Of a DNA stretch of 64,000 nt, positions 8,303 through 17,030 are shown piece after piece. The stretch's first letter is position 1, and each line of letters begins with the position of its first letter. Source of the DNA: Paraburkholderia bryophila (lineage in GTDB: Bacteria; Pseudomonadota; Gammaproteobacteria; Burkholderiales; Burkholderiaceae). Below the pieces are notes generated by a model. The model had not been told where the DNA came from and did no database searches. It saw nothing but the letters and a program-made list of their open reading frames with translations. The stretch lies in assembly GCF_003269035.1 (NCBI RefSeq), contig NZ_QLTK01000023.1, forward strand, positions 1-64,000. The letters run 5' to 3'. A program made the translations under genes and the position numbers.

Positions 8303-9252
8303 CGACGTAGCCTCGGGTTGGAGACGATTTGACACAGATCGGCGATCAGCACGAGGGCGAGATACGCCGCGCAGAACACCATCACGCAGCCCTGCACGAG
8401 CGGCATGTCGCGATTCGTGACCGCGTCGACCATCAGGCTCGCCAGGCCCGGATAGTTGAAGATCGACTCGACGATCACCACGCCGCCGAACAGATACGAC
8501 AGGCTCAGCGCCACCGCGTTGGCAATCGGCCCGACGGTGTTCGGCAACACGTGCCGCCACACCACGCGCACCGGCGAGGCACCCTTGAGCACCGCCATTT
8601 CCACGTACGACGAATTGAGCTGATCGAGCACCGCGGCGCGTGTCATGCGCGCCATCTGCGCCACGAGCACGCAGCACAGCGTCATGACCGGCATCGCGTA
8701 GATCCGCAGCAGCGCACCGAACGAATGCACTTCCGACAGATACGACAGCGCCGGCAGCCAGCGCAGCTTCACGGCGAAGATCAGCACCGCGACGGTGGCG
8801 ATCAGGAACTCCGGCACCGCCACCGTGGACAGTGTCAGCACGTTGAGCGTGCGGTCGAGCAGCGAGCCGCGAAACATGGCCGACGCAATGCCGATCGTCA
8901 GCGCGAGCGGTACCGAGACCAGCGCCGTGAGACCGGCAAGCACCAGCGAGTTCGGCAGACGCGTCGCGATCAGTTGGCTGACGGGCAGGTTGTTCGACAT
9001 CGAGGTGCCGAAGTTGCCGGTGACCACCTGCACCAGCCACTCGACGTAGCGTTGCAGCGCCGGCTGATCGAGACCGAACTGATGCCGCAGGGCGGCGACG
9101 GCTTCGGGCGTCGCCGCCTGACCGAGCGCCTGCTGGGCCGCGTCGCCCGGCAGCAGTCCGGTCACGGCGAATACGACCGCCGAGACCAGCAGCAGCGTGA
9201 GCAGCGCGAGGCCGAGGCGCGCGGCGATGAGACGTTGCGCATGAGCTTTCAT
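8299..9252 (-). CDS. Peptide/opine ABC importer permease (DppB type)
   Basis: 317 residues beginning with a membrane helix (LALLTLLLVSAVVFAVTGLL) and then the conserved LPGDAAQQALG and GLDQPALQRYVEWL segments of DppB/OppB permeases. The coupling loop is SYVEMAVLKGASPVRVVWRH. An AGGAGG ribosome binding site lies just before the ATG. It follows the binding-protein gene after 37 bases and overlaps the next permease by four, consistent with one transcript. Confidence 0.92.
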   Translation of the reverse strand: MKAHAQRLIAARLGLALLTLLLVSAVVFAVTGLLPGDAAQQALGQAATPEAVAALRHQFGLDQPALQRYVEWLVQVVTGNFGTSMSNNLPVSQLIATRLPNSLVLAGLTALVSVPLALTIGIASAMFRGSLLDRTLNVLTLSTVAVPEFLIATVAVLIFAVKLRWLPALSYLSEVHSFGALLRIYAMPVMTLCCVLVAQMARMTRAAVLDQLNSSYVEMAVLKGASPVRVVWRHVLPNTVGPIANAVALSLSYLFGGVVIVESIFNYPGLASLMVDAVTNRDMPLVQGCVMVFCAAYLALVLIADLCQIVSNPRLRR

Positions 9253-9289
9253 TGAAAGTCGCCTCCTATGGCAGCAGGACCTGTCAGGC

Positions 9290-10906
9290 TCAGCTTTCGA
9301 GCCAGACGTTTTCCGCGAACATGAAACCCATCAACCCGGCCAGCGGAATCGAACCGAGACCCTTGAGCTTGTCCGTGTACGCGTCGAGCGAACTCTGGAA
9401 CAGCGGAATACCAATGCCGCCGTTGTCGTGGACCAGCACCTGCATGTCGCCGTAAATTTTCTTGCGCTTCGCGTCGTCGGGCTCGCCGCGCGCGGCCACC
9501 AGCATCTGGTCGAACTTCGCGCTCTTCCAGTTCGCTTCGTTCCACGGCGCGTCGGACTTGAAGAACTGCGTGAAGATCACGTCGGCGCTCGGACGCGCAT
9601 TCACCGAGCCGTAGCCGAGCGGATGCTTCATCCAGTGATTCGACCAGTAGCCGTCCGCCGGCACGCGCGTCACCTGCAGATTCAGGCCCGCTTGCGGCGC
9701 GACCTGCTGAAGCAGCATGGCCATTTCCACTGAGCCTTCGGCGGCCGGCGAGGCGTAAATCTGGATCGGCGCGCTACCTACCTTCGCCTTCTGGAAGTGA
9801 AACTTCGCCTTGTCCGGATCGAAGGCGCGTTGCGGCAAGCCCGCCAGGTAGTACTTGTTGGTCGGATCGATCGGCTGATCGTTGCCGATCGCGCCGTAAC
9901 CCTGGAAAATCGCCTGACGAATCTGATCGCGGTTCTGCAGATACATCATGCCTCGCCGAAAATCGTCGTTACCGGTCATGCCGTTTTCGTCGCGCACGAT
10001 CAGATCGGTGTACTCGCCGGTCTTCGTCTCCAGCACCGAGTGGCCGCCGGCGCTCTTGATCTGCGCGGTCGAACGCGGGCTCACCGAGTTGATCAACTGC
10101 ACGTCGCCGGACAGCAGCGCGTTCACACGCGCCGATTCGTCGCCGATACCGATCAGCTCGACTTCGTCCAGATGCGGCATGCCGGGCTTCCAGTACTTCT
10201 CGTTCTTCACGCCGACCGTGCGCACGCCGGGCGAGAACTCCTTGACCTTGAACGGTCCGGTGCCGATCGCGGTTTTGAAATCCCTGGTGCCGTCCTTGAT
10301 GATCAGGAAATGCGAGGTCGCGAGAATCACCGGCAGGTCGGCATTCGCGCCTTCCAGCGTAATGGTCACTTCGTTCGGGCCGGTGGCCTTCACGTCCTTG
10401 ATCTGGTCGGCGAGCGTCTTGGCCTTCGAGGCCGTGGCCGGGTCCTTGTGCCGCATGATCGAATAGACCACGTCGGCCGGCGCGAGCGACTTGCCGTCGT
10501 GGAACTGCACACCCGTGCGCAGCTTCACGACCCACACGATCGCGTCTTTCGTATCCAGCGAGGTGGCCAGCGCCATCTTCGCGCCGAGGTGCGAATCGAG
10601 TTCGGTCAGACCGTTGTAGAACATGAAGCCACGCACATAGTCCGTACCAAGCGCGCCCTTCGCGGGATCGAGCGTGTCGGCGGCGGAGGCCGATTGCGTC
10701 GCCACCCGGATCTTGCCGCCCTGCTTCGGCTTTGCTTGCGCGAAGGCCGCGCCGCTCGCGGATAACAGGCCGGCGCCCGTCACGGACATCATGCCGGCCG
10801 CGGCCATCGCGCGCAGCACGTCGCGCCGCGATGCCCCCCTGGCGGTCAATCGCTCCAGACTCGTATCGAGTTGAAGCACGCCGTGTTGCGAGTTTTCCTT
10901 ATTCAT
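9290..10906 (-). CDS. ABC importer periplasmic substrate-binding protein (SBP family 5)
   Basis: 538 residues, the usual size for an oligopeptide/opine-type family 5 binding protein. The export signal has a twin-arginine-like ASRRDVLRAMAAAG followed by a hydrophobic stretch and an AFA-QA cleavage region near residue 56, so Tat export is likely. The mature part has FYNGLTELDSHLGAKMALA and a GTGPFKVKEFSPG region typical of the family. It is the first gene of the minus-strand operon. Because it is paired with an opine-type oxidase, the ligand is more likely a small N-substituted amino acid or opine than a nutritional peptide; that is inference. Confidence 0.9.
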   Translation of the reverse strand: MNKENSQHGVLQLDTSLERLTARGASRRDVLRAMAAAGMMSVTGAGLLSASGAAFAQAKPKQGGKIRVATQSASAADTLDPAKGALGTDYVRGFMFYNGLTELDSHLGAKMALATSLDTKDAIVWVVKLRTGVQFHDGKSLAPADVVYSIMRHKDPATASKAKTLADQIKDVKATGPNEVTITLEGANADLPVILATSHFLIIKDGTRDFKTAIGTGPFKVKEFSPGVRTVGVKNEKYWKPGMPHLDEVELIGIGDESARVNALLSGDVQLINSVSPRSTAQIKSAGGHSVLETKTGEYTDLIVRDENGMTGNDDFRRGMMYLQNRDQIRQAIFQGYGAIGNDQPIDPTNKYYLAGLPQRAFDPDKAKFHFQKAKVGSAPIQIYASPAAEGSVEMAMLLQQVAPQAGLNLQVTRVPADGYWSNHWMKHPLGYGSVNARPSADVIFTQFFKSDAPWNEANWKSAKFDQMLVAARGEPDDAKRKKIYGDMQVLVHDNGGIGIPLFQSSLDAYTDKLKGLGSIPLAGLMGFMFAENVWLES

Positions 10907-10987
10907 CGAACATCTCCGCGAGGGTAAGCGAGGTTGAATTGTGGGTGCGGCTGTGTGGTTGTGATTGCCTGATACGACGACGTGAAA

Positions 10988-12262
10988 TCAATAAAAAATA
11001 TCCTTGATGCGGTAGTACGTGCCCACCAGCGGCAGAAACCACGGCTTGCCGGTGTGGCCCGGAATCGCGGGCCATTCGGACTCGCGCCACGGGTTCTGTT
11101 CTTCGTGGCCGTCCATCACGTCGGCCATCACCTGGCCCATGTGAGTCGACATCTGCGTACCGTGGCCGCTATAGCCCATCGAAAAATACACCCCGTCATG
11201 CTGGCCGGCATGCGGCAGGCGGTCGGCGCTCATGTCGACGAGACCGCCCCAGCAATAGTCGATACGCGCATCCGCCAGTTGCGGAAACATCGCGACGAGA
11301 CCGTCCCGCAGAATCCGTCCGCTCTTCGCGTCCGACGGTCGTTCGGACGCCGTGAAACGCGCGCGGCCGCCGAACAGCAGACGCGAGTCGGGCGTCACGC
11401 GGAAGTAGTTGTGCATCAGCCGCGTGGTGGTGTACGCGCGCTGCTTCGGCAACACCTGCTGAAGCAAGGCAGGCGGCAACGGCTCCGTCACGACGATGAA
11501 CGAGCCGATCGGGGCGATGCGACGCCGATACCAGCCGAACGGTCCGTGCCGCGACGGCCCCGTCGCGATCAGCACCTGCTTGGCGCGCACTTCGCCGCGC
11601 GCGGTGGTGACGCGATAGCCGCTGCCGTCCTTCACGATCGCGCTGACTGCCGCGTTCTCGTACAGCTTCGCGCCACGCCGCACGGCGGCATCCGCGAGAC
11701 CGACGGCAAACCGGCCCATATGCATCTGGCCGCCGTGCCGCTGCAACAGGCCGCCGTGAAAACTGTCCGACTGGACCTCGCCGCGAATCCGTTCGCGGCC
11801 GATCAGTTCGATATCCGTATCGACTTCGCGGCGAATCAGCTCCGCCGTCTTCTCCAGATGCGCGAGATGATGCGGTTTGGACGCCAGCTTCAGCTTGCCG
11901 GTCGCGATGTAATCGCAGTCGATGTCTTCCTCGCGAATCAGCCGCTCGACCGTGTCGACCGCATCCGAAAACGCGCGATAACACGCGCTGGCCCGTTCCA
12001 CGCCGAGTTGCGCGACCAGCGCGACGAAGTCCTGCGCAACGCCGGTATTGACCTGCCCGCCGTTGCGCCCGGACGCGCCGCCGCCAATCCGCCCCGCGTC
12101 CACCACGCTCACCGTGGCGCCGCGCTTGCCCAGCGCCTGCGCCGCCGACAGTCCGGTAAAGCCGCCGCCGATCACCAGCACATCGGCCTGGCCGTCGACC
12201 GGGCCTTCACACGCCGACATCAGCGGCGGTGCGGTGTCGAGCCAATAGGAATCGAGCTTCAT
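10988..12262 (-). CDS. FAD-dependent oxidoreductase (OrdL/PuuB-like, DAO superfamily)
   Basis: 424 residues. DVLVIGGGFTGLSAAQALG near 28-46 is the FAD-binding motif, followed by IGGGASGRNGGQVNTG, a signature of the PuuB/OrdL group that oxidises amines such as gamma-glutamylputrescine. The C-terminal part has YFSMGYSGHGTQMSTHMG. It lies 81 bases upstream of the binding-protein gene on the same strand and 65 bases after a HAD hydrolase gene. With the aldehyde dehydrogenase further upstream it suggests amine to aldehyde to acid oxidation. The start at 12262 places the Rossmann motif at the usual distance; longer in-frame extensions run into the HAD gene. Confidence 0.85.
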   Translation of the reverse strand: MKLDSYWLDTAPPLMSACEGPVDGQADVLVIGGGFTGLSAAQALGKRGATVSVVDAGRIGGGASGRNGGQVNTGVAQDFVALVAQLGVERASACYRAFSDAVDTVERLIREEDIDCDYIATGKLKLASKPHHLAHLEKTAELIRREVDTDIELIGRERIRGEVQSDSFHGGLLQRHGGQMHMGRFAVGLADAAVRRGAKLYENAAVSAIVKDGSGYRVTTARGEVRAKQVLIATGPSRHGPFGWYRRRIAPIGSFIVVTEPLPPALLQQVLPKQRAYTTTRLMHNYFRVTPDSRLLFGGRARFTASERPSDAKSGRILRDGLVAMFPQLADARIDYCWGGLVDMSADRLPHAGQHDGVYFSMGYSGHGTQMSTHMGQVMADVMDGHEEQNPWRESEWPAIPGHTGKPWFLPLVGTYYRIKDIFY

Positions 12263-12327
12263 CCGGTCTGTCCTTGAGAGAGGCAATGAGCGAGGTAGCC
12301 TGGCGTGTTCAGCGCGTGCAACCGCGC

Positions 12328-12996
12328 TTACAGACCGAGTTCCGCGGCCAGATGCGGAATGTCGTTGACCTCGTAGTACTGGTAGTACGGCGTGGACGGT
12401 TCGTGGCCGCGCTTGACGAAGGCCTTGTGCTTGATGCCCATGTCGTGCGCGGTCATCAGGTCGTAGCGCAGGCTCGACGACACATGCAGCACGTCTTCCG
12501 GATTGCAGTCCAGCTGATCGAACATGTATTCGAAGCCTTGCATGCGCGGCTTGTACGATTGCGCCTGCTCCGCCGTGAAGACCTTGTGGAACGGCGCGCC
12601 GAGCTTGTCGACGTTGCTTTGAATCTGGTTGTTCGACGCGTTCGACAGAATCACCAGCTTGTACTTCTTCGCCAGACGCGCGAGGCCTTCCGGCACGTCG
12701 GGATGCGGGCCCCAGGTCGGCACGGCCGTGTAGATTTTCTCGGCTTCCACTTCGTTGAACTCGACGTTCATCCGTTTGCAGGCACGGCGCAACGCGTTGA
12801 CGACCACGTCGCGATACGGCTTCCATGCGCCGAGCACTTCGTCGCGGCGATAACCCGCGTAGAAGGCGATGAGTTTTTCAAGGTCGTCGCCGCTTAGCAG
12901 ATGGCCGAACATTTCGCGCGTCATGTCGGCCATGCGGAATTTGGTCAGCGTGCCGTAGCAGTCGAAGGTGATGTACTTCGGTTCGAATTCGATCAT
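12328..12996 (-). CDS. HAD hydrolase, haloacid dehalogenase type II-like
   Basis: 222 residues. Motif I is FDCYGTLTKF; the nucleophile would be the aspartate of FDCYGT. Motif II is VILSNASNN and a lysine sits in SYKPRMQGFEY. The L-2-haloacid dehalogenase family keeps the same FDxYGTL and SNA motifs, but many members are phosphatases of unknown substrate, so dehalogenation should not be assumed. The gene lies between an amine oxidase-like gene and an aldehyde dehydrogenase gene, an arrangement more in keeping with amine catabolism than with organohalide degradation. Confidence 0.8.
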   Translation of the reverse strand: MIEFEPKYITFDCYGTLTKFRMADMTREMFGHLLSGDDLEKLIAFYAGYRRDEVLGAWKPYRDVVVNALRRACKRMNVEFNEVEAEKIYTAVPTWGPHPDVPEGLARLAKKYKLVILSNASNNQIQSNVDKLGAPFHKVFTAEQAQSYKPRMQGFEYMFDQLDCNPEDVLHVSSSLRYDLMTAHDMGIKHKAFVKRGHEPSTPYYQYYEVNDIPHLAAELGL

Positions 12997-13225
12997 GATG
13001 ATGCAGTCCTATCGAGGTGGTGAACTCGCAGCGAGCTCATTGACGAAAACAGTGGAAAGCTCAGCGCTATAAAAGATTTAATCAGCGCAAAAACATAGAT
13101 GTTCCTGATTCGGGTGGTGCTGGTGACACAAACCATGCGTTTTGGGGCCACCGGACAGCACAGAATGCGGTGATCGGGCTGCAAGCCTTTCTGGCTAAGG
13201 GTTTGCGGCCGTCGCACCAGCGCAT

Positions 13226-14716
13226 TCAAGGACGCAGGTCGATGAGCACGCTTTTAAAACGCAGGTTGGCCTCATACGCCTGGCGGCCGAGGTCCTTGCC
13301 GATGCCCGAGCGCTTGTAGCCGCCCGTCGGAATCATGAAATCGGACGTGCGGCCGTACCGGTTGACCCACACCGTGCCCGTTTCGAGACCGCGCACGAAG
13401 CGCAGCGCCCGGCCGAGGTCTGCCGTATGCACGCCGGCCGCGAGCCCGTAGTCCGGGTGCTGGGCGAGCACGAGCGCTTCCTCTTCGGTGTCGAAGGTTT
13501 GCAGCGTCAGCACGGGGCCGAAGATTTCCTCGCGCACGGCCTCGGAATGCGGCGTGACGTCTGCGAGCAAGGTCGGCGAGTAGAACGCGCCGTGCGCGCC
13601 GCCGTCGACACGCGTGCCGCCATGGCGCAGCGTCGCGCCCGCTTCCAGCGTCCGTCCGACGATTGCCTCGATGCGCGCCGCCTGCGGCGCGGAGATGATC
13701 GGCGAGAGCGTGGTATCCGCGGCCCAGGTCGCGCCGGGTTTCAGTTCGGCGAAGAGCTTGCCGATGCGCTCGCTCAGCTCGTCGGCGAGGCCGCGTTGAA
13801 CCAGCAGGCGCGACCCCGTCACGCAAACCTGACCGGCATTGCCGGTAATCGAGCCGGCAATGCGGCGCGCGACCTCGTCCAGACGCGGGGCGTCGGCGAA
13901 AACGATTTGCGGGCTCTTGCCGCCCAGTTCGAGCGTGACCGGCTTGGTGCCGCTTTGGGCGCAGGCCGCCATGATCGCGGCGCCGGTGCGCGTGGAACCC
14001 GTGAACGTGACCTTGCCGATCCGCGGGTGGCGCACGAGTGCGTCGCCGGTGACCCGGCCGTCGCCCTGAATCACGTTGAAGATGCCGGCAGGCACGCCCG
14101 CCTGGACCGCCAGTTCGGCCAGACGCAGCACCGAGAACGGCGTCATCTCCGACGGTTTCAGCACCACCGCGTTGCCCGCCGCCAGCGCAGGGGCGATCTT
14201 CCACGACGCCATCACCAGCGGGAAATTCCATGGCGCGATCGCACCGATCACGCCGTAGGGTTCGGCGATCGTCATGCCCAGATGATCGTGATCGGTGGCG
14301 GCCACTTCGCCGCCCAGCTTGTCGGCGAACTCCGCGTAGAAGCGGATGCCTTCGGCGGTGAACGGCACGTCCCAGCCGACCGCCTGAGCGATCGGCCGCG
14401 TCGAACCGAGCGCTTCGAGGCGGCCGAGCGCCGGCGCGTCGGCTTCGACCAGGTCGGCGAAACGGCGCAGGATTCTGGCGCGGTCGCGCGGCGCCATGCG
14501 CGCCCAGCCGCTGTGCCGGAAGGCCTGCCAGGCGTTCTCGACCGCGTGGTCCACGAGCGCGGCATCGGCAACCGGAATGGAGGCGTAGGTCACGCCGTCC
14601 GACGGGCGTGATACGTCCAGCCGGTGCGCGCCGCCGTGCTCGTTGCCATCCACGTACTCGCCGCCGATGAAATGCCCACTGCGAATCGCGACGTCGTTCG
14701 GATTGAAGCTGTCCAT
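13226..14716 (-). CDS. NAD(P)-dependent aldehyde dehydrogenase
   Basis: 496 residues of the ALDH superfamily. Visible motifs are PWNFPLVMASWKIAPALAAG, GKVTFTGSTRTG, the glutamate in VTLELGGKSPQ and the catalytic cysteine region GNAGQVCVTGSRL. The C-terminal TGGYKRSGIGKDLG is typical of the family. The ATG at 14716 begins MDSFNPNDVAIRSGHFIGG, the normal N-terminus; the longer open frame upstream looks non-coding. It probably oxidises the aldehyde released by the amine oxidase-like gene downstream, though 229 bases separate it from the HAD gene, so separate transcription is possible. Confidence 0.9.
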   Translation of the reverse strand: MDSFNPNDVAIRSGHFIGGEYVDGNEHGGAHRLDVSRPSDGVTYASIPVADAALVDHAVENAWQAFRHSGWARMAPRDRARILRRFADLVEADAPALGRLEALGSTRPIAQAVGWDVPFTAEGIRFYAEFADKLGGEVAATDHDHLGMTIAEPYGVIGAIAPWNFPLVMASWKIAPALAAGNAVVLKPSEMTPFSVLRLAELAVQAGVPAGIFNVIQGDGRVTGDALVRHPRIGKVTFTGSTRTGAAIMAACAQSGTKPVTLELGGKSPQIVFADAPRLDEVARRIAGSITGNAGQVCVTGSRLLVQRGLADELSERIGKLFAELKPGATWAADTTLSPIISAPQAARIEAIVGRTLEAGATLRHGGTRVDGGAHGAFYSPTLLADVTPHSEAVREEIFGPVLTLQTFDTEEEALVLAQHPDYGLAAGVHTADLGRALRFVRGLETGTVWVNRYGRTSDFMIPTGGYKRSGIGKDLGRQAYEANLRFKSVLIDLRP

Positions 14717-14994
14717 GAGAGAGAGTTCCTGTGTGACTGACTGGAGGGTCCGCGCGCCGGCTTTCACCGCACCGCCGCCATGACAAAATCGTAGAGCCGC
14801 GCGCCTGGCATATGTCGCCGACAAAAATCGCCGCACAGCAGAACGCGCTGGTAATGCGGGTCCAGACTGGGCGTTTTGCATCGATTTGCACCGTTGCCCG
14901 TTCCGGCGCCCCGGATAAAAAGATCGTCCTAGTCACATCGCGCAGCGAATGACACAGTGACGGCGTAAGCCTTCAGCCATTCAGGGAGTCCCGC

Positions 14995-15912
14995 GTGTCC
15001 GATTCGATGAGCGATTCGATTACCTATAGACGCTTCACCCTCGACGACATCGCCGCCGCGCACGCGCTGACCGTCGAACTCAAGTGGCCGCATCGCGCGG
15101 ACGACTGGCGCTTCGTCGCGCAACTGGGCGTGGGTTTCGTCGCGGAAGACGCGAGCGGCGTGATCGGCACCGCGCTGTGCTGGAAGTACGGCGCGGATCG
15201 CGCGTCGCTCGGCATGGTGATCGTGTCGCCGGCGCGGCAGGGGCGTGGCATCGGCAGGAAGCTGATGGAATGCGTGCTGGCGGAACTCGCGGGCCGCGTC
15301 ACGTTTCTTCACGCCACACCCGCCGGTCAGCCGCTCTATGAAAGGCTCGGCTTTCGCGCGGCCGGCACGCTCGATCAACATCAGGGCGCGGCGTTCCAGC
15401 CGCCGCTGGTGTCCTTGCCGCCCGGCGAGCGTCTGCGTCCGCTCGGCTCCAGCGATACGGCTCGGCTGGTCGAACTGGCTTCGCGGGCCAGCGGCCTGGA
15501 TCGCGGCGAGGTACTACCGGCGTTGATGAGCGCCGCCGACGGCATCGCGCTCGACCGCGACGGCGAACTGGTCGGCTTCGCGCTGTTTCGCCGCTTCGGG
15601 CGGGGCTTCGCGATCGGGCCGGTAGTGGCGCCCGCCTCCCACGATGCAAGCCGCGCCAAGGCGCTGATCAGCCACTGGCTCGCGCTGAATGAAGGCGTAT
15701 TCGTGCGGATCGATACGCCGGGCGACAGCGGACTGACCGAATGGCTGGAACAGTTGGGGTTACCACGCGTGGATACCGTGGTGAAGATGGTGCGCAGCGA
15801 AGCGGACGTCGGCAGCGACGCCTCCCACGCAAATACGGTTGCGTCTGCAAGCACTGCCGCCGCACACGCCACCTGCCTCCAATACGGCATCATCAACCAG
15901 GCAATCCTCTAA
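14995..15912 (+). CDS. GNAT N-acetyltransferase, two tandem domains
   Basis: 305 residues. The first GNAT domain (about 8-130) has the acetyl-CoA loop ARQGRGIGRKLMECVL. A second, weaker GNAT-like half follows (about 145-275: DTARLVELASRASGLDRGEV, GFAIGPVVAPA). Double-GNAT proteins of this shape are common in Burkholderia and their substrates are mostly unknown. The GTG at 14995 is preferred because AGGGAG ends six bases before it; the ATG at 15007 is too far away. The next gene, ghrA, begins six bases after the stop, so the two are probably co-transcribed. Confidence 0.78.
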   Translation: MSDSMSDSITYRRFTLDDIAAAHALTVELKWPHRADDWRFVAQLGVGFVAEDASGVIGTALCWKYGADRASLGMVIVSPARQGRGIGRKLMECVLAELAGRVTFLHATPAGQPLYERLGFRAAGTLDQHQGAAFQPPLVSLPPGERLRPLGSSDTARLVELASRASGLDRGEVLPALMSAADGIALDRDGELVGFALFRRFGRGFAIGPVVAPASHDASRAKALISHWLALNEGVFVRIDTPGDSGLTEWLEQLGLPRVDTVVKMVRSEADVGSDASHANTVASASTAAAHATCLQYGIINQAIL

Positions 15913-15918
15913 CCGACC

Positions 15919-16845
15919 ATGGCCTTTCTCTACAAAGCCGACCCGGCGCGCGGCGCCCAGTGGGCGAAACTCTTCGCACAGAAAGCGCCGGACCTGCCCT
16001 TTCATATCTGGCCCGACCACGGCAATCCGGCCGCGATCCGTTATCTCGCTGCCTGGCAGCCGCCTGAGCATCCCACCCGCACCTTTCCGAATCTGGAAGT
16101 CGTGTTCTCGGTTGGCGCGGGTATCGATCAGTTCGACCTGTCGAGCGTACCGGCGCATGTGCCGGTGGTGCGCATGATCGAACCGGGGATTGTCGAAGGC
16201 ATGGTGGAATACGTCACGCAGGCCGTGCTGACGATTCATCGCGACCTGTTCGACTACGGCTTGCAGCAACAGCAGCAGGTGTGGCGCGAACTGCCGCTCA
16301 AACCGGCCGGCCAGCGGCGCGTCGGCGTGCTCGGACTCGGCGTGCTGGGCACGGCCGTTCTGGAGCGCTTGCGGCTGTTTGGCTTCGACTGCGCGGGATG
16401 GAGCCGCTCGGCACGCGAGATCGAGGGCGTGGCCTGTTATGCGGGCGAAGAGGAGTTAGATACGTTTCTGACGCGCACCGACGTTCTGATCTGTCTGTTG
16501 CCGCTGACGCCCGCGACCCGCGGCCTGCTCGACGCGGCGTTGTTCGCGAAGCTGCCGCGCGGCGCGTCGCTGATTCAAACGGGGCGCGGACCGCATCTGA
16601 ATCAGCAGGATCTGCTCGCTGCGCTGGATAGCGGCCAGTTGCACAACGCGATTCTCGACGTCACCGATCCCGAACCGCTGCCCGCCGGTCATCCGCTGTG
16701 GACGCACCCGCGCGTGCGCATCACGCCGCATATCGCCAGCGCGACGCGGCCCGACACGGCCGTCGACGTCGTGCTCGACAACCTGCGCCGTCATCGCGAA
16801 GGCTTGCCGATGCTCGGCCAGATCGACCGGACCCAGGGTTATTGA
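15919..16845 (+). CDS. ghrA: Glyoxylate/hydroxypyruvate reductase A
   Basis: 308 residues of the D-2-hydroxyacid dehydrogenase family. It has the NAD(P)-binding motif VGVLGLGVLGTAVLERL at about 134-150, the catalytic histidine in ITPHIASATRP and the short GhrA-type N-terminus with the VVFSVGAGIDQFDL segment. It reduces glyoxylate and hydroxypyruvate to glycolate and glycerate. It is closely linked to the GNAT gene upstream. A different 2-hydroxyacid dehydrogenase occurs at 52168. Confidence 0.85.
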   Translation: MAFLYKADPARGAQWAKLFAQKAPDLPFHIWPDHGNPAAIRYLAAWQPPEHPTRTFPNLEVVFSVGAGIDQFDLSSVPAHVPVVRMIEPGIVEGMVEYVTQAVLTIHRDLFDYGLQQQQQVWRELPLKPAGQRRVGVLGLGVLGTAVLERLRLFGFDCAGWSRSAREIEGVACYAGEEELDTFLTRTDVLICLLPLTPATRGLLDAALFAKLPRGASLIQTGRGPHLNQQDLLAALDSGQLHNAILDVTDPEPLPAGHPLWTHPRVRITPHIASATRPDTAVDVVLDNLRRHREGLPMLGQIDRTQGY

Positions 16846-17030
16846 GCACGCTGCCGGACGCAAAACATCCGCGCGGCACGGCTTTTCAACACCCGCAGCA
16901 GAAAATGCCGAGTTCATGTATCAAAACGCGTCGCGCGCGCTTTTCAGGCAATTGTTTAGGCAAGCGGTGAATCGTCGCGGGTCAGTAGTATGGAACGGTC
17001 AACAGCCTTTTTCCGCGACGAGAACCCATC

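Noticed and set aside
9280..9300. Short GGCTC/GAGCC hairpin at the end of the binding-protein gene as an intercistronic element
   Set aside because: Only five pairs, overlapping the stop codon; too weak to list.
12328..12996. Firm call of L-2-haloacid dehalogenase
   Set aside because: The HAD motifs do not separate dehalogenases from phosphatases, and the neighbours point to amine catabolism.
12993..13229. 78-codon frame between the HAD and aldehyde dehydrogenase genes
   Set aside because: No family character, no good ribosome binding site, and it fills an intergenic space that probably carries the HAD promoter.
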